Assembly (NCBI GenBank): GCA_012519705.1
Contig: JAAYPR010000045.1
Location: 1 to 40,517 of the forward strand
From: Campylobacteraceae bacterium
GTDB lineage: Bacteria; Campylobacterota; Campylobacteria; Campylobacterales; Campylobacteraceae
DNA: 40,517 nucleotides
Direction of reading: 5' to 3'
A model generated the notes under the pieces. That model was given only the letters and a program-made list of their open reading frames with translations. It was not told the DNA's origin and did no database searches. The number at the start of each line of letters is the position of its first letter. Position 1 is the first letter of the stretch. The position numbers and the translations under genes are program-made. Of the stretch, positions 23,198-29,572 are shown piece after piece.

Positions 23198-23625
23198 AGT
23201 GAAATTTCCATTTCGTTGTTATTTATTTTTATGTTTGCGACGTAGAGATTTTCTTTAGCTGGACCTTTTAGGACCTTACCATCTAAATCAAACTCGCTTT
23301 TGTGACACGGACAAGCAAACAAGCCTTTTAATGCGTCAAATTTAAGTTCACATCCAAGATGAGTGCAGCTTCTTGAAAAAGCTTTGTAGCCATCTTTTGT
23401 TTTGATTATAAAAAACCCCGGAATTTCTGTAACTTCATAAGTTAAATCAGAGATAAAAATCTTAGCTTTAGTAAAACTTTTATCCCCAGAAACAACAAGC
23501 CTTGAGGCTGGATATATTAAAGCTCCAGCCCCAAGCCAAGGAAGAAAATCCAAAGATTTTTTAATAAATCTTCTTCTTTTAACATCCTTCAAATTGTGCC
23601 GCTCCTGCTGCTGGTTTAGGACCAT
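23194..23625 (-). CDS. Rieske iron-sulfur protein
   Basis: This 2Fe-2S subunit would accept electrons from quinol in a bc-like complex. It has a Tat-type N-terminus (KDVKRRRFIKKSLDFLPWLGAGALIYP), expected for Rieske proteins. It also has both Rieske boxes: CTHLGC (ligands C87 and H89, C92 for the disulfide) and CPCHKSEFD (ligands C105 and H108, C107 for the disulfide). At ~143 residues it is compact. The ATG at 23625 lies 47 bp inside the preceding gene. An in-frame TTG at 23592 (GGAG about 8 nt upstream) would give a shorter, more usual Tat n-region and may be the true start. It overlaps cytochrome b by 4 bp. Confidence 0.88.
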   Translation of the reverse strand: MVLNQQQERHNLKDVKRRRFIKKSLDFLPWLGAGALIYPASRLVVSGDKSFTKAKIFISDLTYEVTEIPGFFIIKTKDGYKAFSRSCTHLGCELKFDALKGLFACPCHKSEFDLDGKVLKGPAKENLYVANIKINNNEMEISL

Positions 23626-23920
23626 CTGCTGCTTTTGACTTCTCTAATGCAGTTCCAAAGTCTAAGATATCTCCCTCATCAGCGATGTGTTGGATGATAT
23701 CATCATAGTTTGCCCATGCTAGTTTATCCCAAGCGTTTGCTTGGATTGCTTTTTGTGCATAAACTTTAGCTAGTGGGAAATTTCTTTTATTCACCTCTTC
23801 GCGTGAGAGGTCGATATACTTTTGCATCTCAGCTTTGTTCATGACATAGTCTTGTTGGTTTTCAGCATTTGCACTTGTTAAAAAACCGATAAAAACTAAA
23901 GGTAGTAAAATTTTTCTCAT
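23579..23920 (-). CDS. Small periplasmic helical (TPR-like) protein of unknown function
   Basis: I prefer ATG 23920 (AGGAG with 7-nt spacing) over ATG 23926, which would abut the SD; the product is 113 residues. It has a signal peptide (MRKILLPLVFIGFLTSANA), then a helical region with one TPR-like helix pair (EEVNKRNFPLAKVYAQKAI, then ANAWDKLAWANYDDII). An Ala/Pro-rich tail ends in a C-terminal cysteine (QFEGC). No heme or metal motif other than that Cys is present. It sits between the PsrB-type ferredoxin and the Rieske gene, exactly at the junction of the molybdoenzyme half and the bc-like half of the operon. A coupling or assembly role is conceivable but not shown. Confidence 0.7.
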   Translation of the reverse strand: MRKILLPLVFIGFLTSANAENQQDYVMNKAEMQKYIDLSREEVNKRNFPLAKVYAQKAIQANAWDKLAWANYDDIIQHIADEGDILDFGTALEKSKAADGPKPAAGAAQFEGC

Positions 23921-23929
23921 ATCCATCTC

Positions 23930-24529
23930 CTAGTTGTTCATAGTTACGTAGTAAATATTTGGTCTAAGACCACTACTTTCTTTTAAGCGTCTAACCGAAG
24001 TTGCCTCTCTTAAGATTTTAGAAACTGTGCTTTCAGGGTCGTTTAAGTCCCCAAAGTTTCTTGATCTTCCAACACAAGTTCTAACACATGCTGGTGCTAA
24101 GCCTTGCTCAAGTCTTGGTAGGCAGAATGTACACTTATCTACAGTTTTCTTCTCTTCGTCATAGTATCTTGCGTTATATGGACATGCAACCATGCACGCT
24201 TTACAGCCGATACAAAGAGCTGGGTCAACGAGTACTATGCCATCCTCTTCTCTTTTATAGCTTGACTCAGTTGGGCAAACAGAGACACATGGTGCATTTT
24301 CACAGTGGTTACATAGAACTGGTAAAAACCTTACAGTTGGTTTTCCATCGTTGTCTTTGTCTTCGATTTCAAAAACTTTAGTTCTATATGCCTCTTTTGA
24401 AGGTGACACATCCCACTCTGACTTACAAGCTACATAGCAAGCATCACAGCCTATACATCTGTCTGTGACTATTACCATAGCCCAGTTATGAACTTTTTCT
24501 GATTTGTTTTTGTTAATATCTAATGCCAT
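23930..24529 (-). CDS. PsrB/NrfC-type four-cluster ferredoxin subunit
   Basis: The 199-residue electron-transfer subunit of a CISM (complex iron-sulfur molybdoenzyme) family enzyme. Four cysteine groups are seen: CIGCDACYVAC, CNHCENAPCVSVCP, CIGCKACMVACP, and CTFC with ACVRTC, together binding four [4Fe-4S]. It has no signal peptide, so it would be exported with the Tat-tagged catalytic subunit. Its gene follows the catalytic gene by 9 bp. It would pass electrons between the NrfD-type membrane subunit and the molybdoenzyme. The C-terminal SGLRPNIYYVTMNN is typical of PsrB/PhsB/NrfC proteins. Confidence 0.9.
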   Translation of the reverse strand: MALDINKNKSEKVHNWAMVIVTDRCIGCDACYVACKSEWDVSPSKEAYRTKVFEIEDKDNDGKPTVRFLPVLCNHCENAPCVSVCPTESSYKREEDGIVLVDPALCIGCKACMVACPYNARYYDEEKKTVDKCTFCLPRLEQGLAPACVRTCVGRSRNFGDLNDPESTVSKILREATSVRRLKESSGLRPNIYYVTMNN

Positions 24530-24538
24530 CTTCTTCTC

Positions 24539-26794
24539 CTACGCCTTTTTTATGGTAACAAAGCCATTATTATGGGCACTACATCCACTTAGTGGGTCTA
24601 CGTCGTTGCTACAGAAAAACGAGTCACTTATACCTTTTTTATACGCTATTGTCATATCTTTACTGATATGTCCAAAACCGTGGTGAATAAATAGAGTGTC
24701 TTTTATGATTCTATCAGTTATTTTGATATTTTGCGGCTCTGATGTGTAGCCTGTAACGGTGTTTGTAACTATTACTTTATCACCTTTTTTAAGACCTACT
24801 TTTTTAGCATCTTCTGGGTTTATCCAGATAGGTGAGTCATCTTCTAGCTCCATTAAAATCCAGTTATTTTGCGTTCTAGCGTGAGCGTGAGCTGGTCCTC
24901 TACCAAAAATCAGCCTAAACTCTCCATCTTTTGGTTGTGGAACTGGCACATATGTAGGCATTGGAGCACATACATCACCATACTGTTTATGCATCTCCTC
25001 GGCTTGCGGGGCATATAGCTGAATTTTGCCTGTTGGAGTTGGGAAGAACATCTTTTTACCACTTGAGTAAGGAAACGGAACTGTATCTTCATGGACTAAT
25101 ACCCCGTCTTTTTCCAATGTCTCAACTTGGTCTTTTGAAAGCCTTGCTTTTAGAAGTACCATATCATCCTTTGGTGAGTTTGTAAAATACTCTGTATAGC
25201 CAAATTTACTCATAATGCCATAACACATTTCTTGAATGTGCTTTGTGTCATAAAGTGGTTTAATAGCAGCTTGTCTAAATGTCACAAACGGTTTTTCATC
25301 AGCTTGGATAAACGGCCCATCATCTTTTTCTAGATATGTTGATTCAGGTAAAACTACGTCTGCGTAGTATGCTGAGTCGTTCATCTGAGTATCTATAGCG
25401 AGTATAAAGTCAACCTTTTTCATCGCTTCAAAAAGCTTGCCCGTTTCAGTAGATGTGCTGGTTATCGGGTTTGTTGCATAGAGTAACCACGCTTTTATAG
25501 GGTATGGTTTTTCTTCTAATGTTGCCTTATACACGCCATTTGTTAAACCTAAGTTTGTAGGAGTGTGTGGATAAGTTGTGCCTGCACCATCAGCTCTTTT
25601 TGCTGTTACTGGTTTAATTGGCTCGCCATCCGGCATCTTAATAGGGAATCTTGTATTTTCCCAAATTCCACCAACACTTCCATAACTTCCCATTAGAGCA
25701 TTGATTATCGCCATTGCTCTAGCTGATTGAGAGTCGTTTCCATATCTTGCATTTCTTCTTGGAGCTATGACAACACAGTGTGGTGCTGCTTTTGCAAGTT
25801 CCCATGCGACATTCTCGATATCTTTAGCCGAAATTCCACACTCTTTCTCAGCCCACTCAGGAGTGTATTTTTGAACGTGTGCTTTTAGTTCGTTATATCC
25901 GTAGCAGTATTTTTGAACATAGTCAAAATTTGCTAAGTTATCTCTCATGATAACATGGATTATAGCTAAACTCATTGCTAAGTCAGTTCCTGGTTTTATC
26001 TGAAGCCATCTGTGAACGTTTGAAGCACTCTCGCTTAGTCTTGGGTCTACATAGGTTACTTTACAGCCTCTTGAAATTCCCTCTATAAAATCTCTTGCCT
26101 CTCTGACCTGAATAGCACCTGACATGTTTCTACCAAATACAAGCATATATTTAGAGTTTTTCATATCATAGCGTTCGTGCCCGCCGATACCGCCGCCACC
26201 AAATGTTAGTGAGTAGCCGATTTCTCTTGAACCACGACACTCTGAAAATGATGAAACCGTTAAGTTCGGGCTTCCCAAAATTTTAATCATATCATTAAAA
26301 TAGCTTGCACTGCTTCCGTGTGAAAATGCTGCTATCGTTTGTGCTCCGTATTGTTCAATTAACGGTGCAAGTTTATCATGGATATATTGATAAGCTTCAT
26401 CCCATGAAGCTTTTCTCCATTTCCCTTCGCCCCTTTCTCCAACTCTAATTAGTGGAGATTTTATCCTATCTGGATCATAAGTAGATGCAATGCCAGCGTT
26501 TCCTTTAGCACACAAAGTTCCGTAGTTGTTTGGGTTGTGGATATTTCCTTCAAGTTTTTTTACAACACCATCTTTTGTGTAAACATCAACCCCGCATCCC
26601 CAGAAGCACATTTCACAAACGTTTGTAGTTTTAACTCCTGCATCATAGTGCATAAGCTCTTCCATAGCTTTGCTAAGTTTGTGTTCTTTTGCATCAAGTG
26701 GTAAAGGAAGACCTTTAATTCCAGCAGTTGCTGCTACCGCTGTAGCACCGCTTATCTTTAAAAATCCACGGCGTGTTACTTTCATATCTTTCAT
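24539..26794 (-). CDS. Molybdopterin oxidoreductase catalytic subunit, polysulfide/thiosulfate reductase (PsrA/PhsA) type
   Basis: The 751-residue periplasmic molybdoenzyme has a Tat signal (TRRGFLKISGATAVAATAG) and a 4Fe-4S site at C60, C63, C67 and C95 with CAKG after the last. In FSECRGSREIGYSLTFG the cysteine C186 sits where the molybdenum ligand is found in Psr/Phs enzymes. Later come VFGRNMSGAIQVREARDF, a bis-MGD binding stretch, and near the C-terminus FRLIFGRGPAHAHARTQNN. Length agrees with PsrA/PhsA (~750-765). Adjacent PsrB and NrfD-type subunits make it a three-subunit membrane complex, and the rhodanese suggests a sulfur substrate (polysulfide or thiosulfate). Arsenate, tetrathionate or selenate reductases share this fold, so the substrate is uncertain. 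ATG 26794 has AAGGAGG upstream and overlaps the preceding stop as TAATG. Confidence 0.85.
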   Translation of the reverse strand: MKDMKVTRRGFLKISGATAVAATAGIKGLPLPLDAKEHKLSKAMEELMHYDAGVKTTNVCEMCFWGCGVDVYTKDGVVKKLEGNIHNPNNYGTLCAKGNAGIASTYDPDRIKSPLIRVGERGEGKWRKASWDEAYQYIHDKLAPLIEQYGAQTIAAFSHGSSASYFNDMIKILGSPNLTVSSFSECRGSREIGYSLTFGGGGIGGHERYDMKNSKYMLVFGRNMSGAIQVREARDFIEGISRGCKVTYVDPRLSESASNVHRWLQIKPGTDLAMSLAIIHVIMRDNLANFDYVQKYCYGYNELKAHVQKYTPEWAEKECGISAKDIENVAWELAKAAPHCVVIAPRRNARYGNDSQSARAMAIINALMGSYGSVGGIWENTRFPIKMPDGEPIKPVTAKRADGAGTTYPHTPTNLGLTNGVYKATLEEKPYPIKAWLLYATNPITSTSTETGKLFEAMKKVDFILAIDTQMNDSAYYADVVLPESTYLEKDDGPFIQADEKPFVTFRQAAIKPLYDTKHIQEMCYGIMSKFGYTEYFTNSPKDDMVLLKARLSKDQVETLEKDGVLVHEDTVPFPYSSGKKMFFPTPTGKIQLYAPQAEEMHKQYGDVCAPMPTYVPVPQPKDGEFRLIFGRGPAHAHARTQNNWILMELEDDSPIWINPEDAKKVGLKKGDKVIVTNTVTGYTSEPQNIKITDRIIKDTLFIHHGFGHISKDMTIAYKKGISDSFFCSNDVDPLSGCSAHNNGFVTIKKA

Positions 26795-27930
26795 TATTTA
26801 TCCTCCTTGCCAAGGTTTAAAACAATATAACCAATTTCATAAAGTAGCATAGCAACCCCAAAAGATGAGATAAATATACTTATTTCAGCTAAGCTCGGAG
26901 TATACTCTACCAACTCTATAACTGGTAAAAACTCAGACTCTACTCTTATAAGCTGACCACCGACAACTCCGTCATACACTGTAAAAAATACCCCTATAAT
27001 CGCACATATCCCAGCTACTGCAACTAAAGTTAGGTTTTTAAATTTAGATGCTATTAATAGCGTTATTGGAAGCACTATTCCTACAAAAATTTGAAAGAAG
27101 TAGAAATTAAACGAAAGTGGTCCGTTAGTTAGCATCTTAATATTTTCTGATAGATAGCTACCTGCTGTATATGATGAGATAACTACAGTCCAAGCATGAA
27201 CAAACGCTATTGCGATTAGACAAAATAGCATATAAGTAGCAAGAGCTTTAAGTGTCTTTTGATTTACCTCTTTTGCTCTAAATCTCATAAATACAGTTAG
27301 TAAACTAGCACCACTTAAAAGTGCTCCTAAAACAAATGAAATTGTAAATTGAGCTGTGTTCCAAAGTGGTCTAGCAGCGTTTACAGCAAATACCATTGAT
27401 AAAGTAGAAAACGCTACTATACCCATGATGAACGCAACTATACTAGCCCAAAACGAAGCTCTTTCCCCACCTTTAAACAGTAGCCAAAGCTCTAGGATAA
27501 GAAGTGGTGTTTCTATGATGTAGAACGTACACATCCACCAAATAGGAGACTCAATTTGAAAATTTATATAGTATCTTACAAATCTTAAAACTTGAAGCTC
27601 AAATGGTCCTCCAAGCTCCCAAAAGATTGTCCAAAACGCAGCTATTAAAAATGTCAGTGCCATTAAAGCAACACATTTTGATCTATACTCAAAAACTTCA
27701 AATTTAAATACGTGAACAAGTGCCGCTAAGGTTGATAAGCCAACACTAATCCCAACAAAAAAAGCATATCCAAGAAGAAGTAGACCTAGAGGCAACTCTC
27801 TTGAAACAGCGTAACTTGACTCTTGACCATGAAAAAATACCATGCCTATACCATAAAGCCCTACTGAAAATACCAGTAGTGAAATACCTAGGTTAAAAGC
27901 AGTGTTTTTTTTAGATGATAAAGTTTGCAT
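26794..27930 (-). CDS. NrfD/PsrC-type quinone-interacting membrane subunit
   Basis: The 378-residue integral membrane protein has about nine hydrophobic helices. Landmarks of the NrfD/PsrC family are the opening YAVSRELPLGLLLLGYAFFVG, FWELGGPFELQVLRFVRYY and FQIESPIWWMCTFYIIETP. In PsrC this subunit exchanges electrons with menaquinol or its methyl derivative and anchors PsrAB on the periplasmic face. Its stop overlaps the start of the catalytic gene by 1 bp (TAATG), and its own start directly follows the TorD-like gene. It gives the operon a second quinone site besides the cytochrome b. Confidence 0.88.
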   Translation of the reverse strand: MQTLSSKKNTAFNLGISLLVFSVGLYGIGMVFFHGQESSYAVSRELPLGLLLLGYAFFVGISVGLSTLAALVHVFKFEVFEYRSKCVALMALTFLIAAFWTIFWELGGPFELQVLRFVRYYINFQIESPIWWMCTFYIIETPLLILELWLLFKGGERASFWASIVAFIMGIVAFSTLSMVFAVNAARPLWNTAQFTISFVLGALLSGASLLTVFMRFRAKEVNQKTLKALATYMLFCLIAIAFVHAWTVVISSYTAGSYLSENIKMLTNGPLSFNFYFFQIFVGIVLPITLLIASKFKNLTLVAVAGICAIIGVFFTVYDGVVGGQLIRVESEFLPVIELVEYTPSLAEISIFISSFGVAMLLYEIGYIVLNLGKEDK

Positions 27931-28425
27931 TTATACCTCATTTTCTCTTATTAAAAGATAACAAATTTGAGAAATTTCAGCAAAGCATTTAATCGGAACT
28001 GACTTTTCCAAAGCTTTACTAAAATCATCCAACCAATAAAGCCACTCTTTAAATTTAGCAAACTCACTAGTTTTACCATTTTCTAGGAGTATTGCACAAA
28101 AAGAGAGCATTTTGCTTATATAATCAGGTGGTCCAAAATCTTGATTTTCAAAACCACATGACTCATAAAAGTTTTTAACCTCTACAGAGGTGTTTGACAT
28201 CATCCTTCCATCTATCCAATAAGATGCAACCGGAACGATGCCAAACTTGCTAGAGTTATGTTCAAAGTAATTGATATAAATTTCCCTAGCCTCATCTAAA
28301 GTTTGGCTAGGGATGGTTATTTTATTGCCAACTAATCCGTTAAGTAACTCTAGTTTTTTAAACCAGTTTTCATCAGGATATAAAAAAATATCTGCACTTA
28401 AATCAAATATATCAACTCTTTTCAT
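27931..28425 (-). CDS. TorD-family chaperone for the PsrA-type enzyme
   Basis: The 164-residue helical cytoplasmic protein directly abuts the membrane subunit gene. TorD-type features are an N-terminal LSADIFLYPDENWFKKLELL, the core EIYINYFEHNSSKFGIVPVASYW (in TorD the equivalent carries the Tat-peptide contact), and FGPPDYISKMLSFCAILLE with a conserved acidic/Pro pattern ('PD(H/Y)'). It would bind the Tat signal of the molybdoenzyme and assist cofactor insertion. The window thus has two separate TorD-like proteins, one per molybdoenzyme. Confidence 0.8.
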   Translation of the reverse strand: MKRVDIFDLSADIFLYPDENWFKKLELLNGLVGNKITIPSQTLDEAREIYINYFEHNSSKFGIVPVASYWIDGRMMSNTSVEVKNFYESCGFENQDFGPPDYISKMLSFCAILLENGKTSEFAKFKEWLYWLDDFSKALEKSVPIKCFAEISQICYLLIRENEV

Positions 28426-28440
28426 ATCCTAAATCTCTCC

Positions 28441-29364
28441 TTACTGAGCTGGTGCAACTTCTGGCTCGCTTTTTAGAACCTCTCTTTTTGGTAAGCGTGA
28501 GTATTCAAACATAGAACCATCATAAACTGTAACATTTTCAGTTCCTGCGGTATACTTTGACATAAACCAACCGCCAGTTGCGAAAAATCCTGCGTTACAG
28601 TACCAAATAGTAGGTTTTGTAACATCTCCGCCAGCTGAATTGATAAGATTTACAACACTGCTTTTATCTGTTTTCATATAGAAAATTCCATCTTTTTTCT
28701 CTACAAATTTACCAATAAATACGCTGTGTGCATCTCTAATGTGACCATTTTTAGCCGCGTTTGAGTGAGCTGTTTCACCCTTGAAGTGTGAGTCAGATCT
28801 ACCATCCATTAATATCCAATCCCCAGTAACAACAGCGTTGTCTATATCATAAACTGTTGCTACAAGATCAGAGTTTACTTCTGTGATTTTAAACTCTGAT
28901 TTTGCAGGTTTTTTAGCATTTGGAGCAGTTTTTCCACCATCTTTAATCCAAGCTGCATAACCACCATTTAAAATAGCTGTATTTTTTAATCCATAAACTT
29001 CACTTACATAGACAGCTGAAGTTGTGCCTATGTAGTCAGTTGCACTTTTGTTTCCTTCAGAGTAGAAAACTATAGTTTTATCATCTGTGATACCGCTTTG
29101 TTGAATCAATCTTTCAAACTGGATAGGTGAAGCAACAAATCCTTTGATGTCAAATCTATACTCTCTAAAGTCATCTACATGCCAATCAATAGCACCTGGT
29201 ATAAAAGCACCGCCTTTATCGTCTCTTAAGTCAACTAAAACGAGATTTCTATCATCGATATTCTCTTTTAGCCACTTAGTGTCCACAATCTTATTCTCTG
29301 GCACATCTAGTGCAAAAGCACAGGCAACAATCGATGAAATTAATAAAATTTTTCTGTATAGCAT
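28441..29364 (-). CDS. Periplasmic two-domain rhodanese-like sulfurtransferase
   Basis: The 307-residue exported protein has a signal peptide (MLYRKILLISSIVACAFA) and two rhodanese domains. Domain 1 (about 25-145) has LVLVDLRDDKGGAFIPGAI, but the catalytic-loop position reads FYSEGNKSAT with Ser102 instead of Cys, so it is probably inactive. Domain 2 (about 165-295) has WILMDGRSDSHFKG and the loop IWYCNAGFFATGG with Cys256 as the sulfur carrier. The C-terminus is Glu/Pro/Ala-rich. It is the first gene of the ten-gene operon. In Wolinella a periplasmic sulfurtransferase (Sud) delivers polysulfide sulfur to PsrA; a similar role is inferred here from context. Confidence 0.87.
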   Translation of the reverse strand: MLYRKILLISSIVACAFALDVPENKIVDTKWLKENIDDRNLVLVDLRDDKGGAFIPGAIDWHVDDFREYRFDIKGFVASPIQFERLIQQSGITDDKTIVFYSEGNKSATDYIGTTSAVYVSEVYGLKNTAILNGGYAAWIKDGGKTAPNAKKPAKSEFKITEVNSDLVATVYDIDNAVVTGDWILMDGRSDSHFKGETAHSNAAKNGHIRDAHSVFIGKFVEKKDGIFYMKTDKSSVVNLINSAGGDVTKPTIWYCNAGFFATGGWFMSKYTAGTENVTVYDGSMFEYSRLPKREVLKSEPEVAPAQ

Positions 29365-29394
29365 ATTTTTCTCCTTGCATAAAAAATGTTCTAT

Positions 29395-29400
29395 ATTATA
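29395..29400 (-). promoter_or_regulatory. Probable -10 box of the ten-gene respiratory operon
   Basis: A perfect TATAAT on the minus strand (GATATAATATAG), about 31 bp before the rhodanese ATG, with AAGGAG (29371-29376) as ribosome site. T-rich sequence lies upstream, with no clear -35. No other convincing promoter was seen inside the operon, whose genes mostly overlap. Confidence 0.55.
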
Positions 29401-29530
29401 TCAAAAAAATTTCTTTAAGAGCTAAAATAGTAATTATTTATTAATTTTATATTAATTTAAGATTTTATTAACTATAAATTTCGGTTTTTATAGTAAGAAA
29501 AATTGATTTTTTAAAGCAGTATATGCATAT

Positions 29531-29561
29531 AAAAATCTAAAGGGAAATCTCCCTTCAGATT
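29531..29561 (-). terminator. Rho-independent terminator of the AsmA-like gene
   Basis: AATCT-A-AAGGGA (29534-29545) pairs with TCCCTT-C-AGATT (29550-29561), with one mismatch and a 4-nt loop. On the minus strand it is followed by TTTTTAT. It lies 11 bp past the stop of the 29573-32248 gene and isolates it from the operon beyond. Confidence 0.75.
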
Positions 29562-29572
29562 GAAATTTTATA

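Noticed and set aside
24539-26794. The molybdoenzyme as arsenate or tetrathionate reductase
   Set aside because: Not excluded, but length, Cys ligand context, NrfD-type anchor and rhodanese fit the PsrA/PhsA group better.
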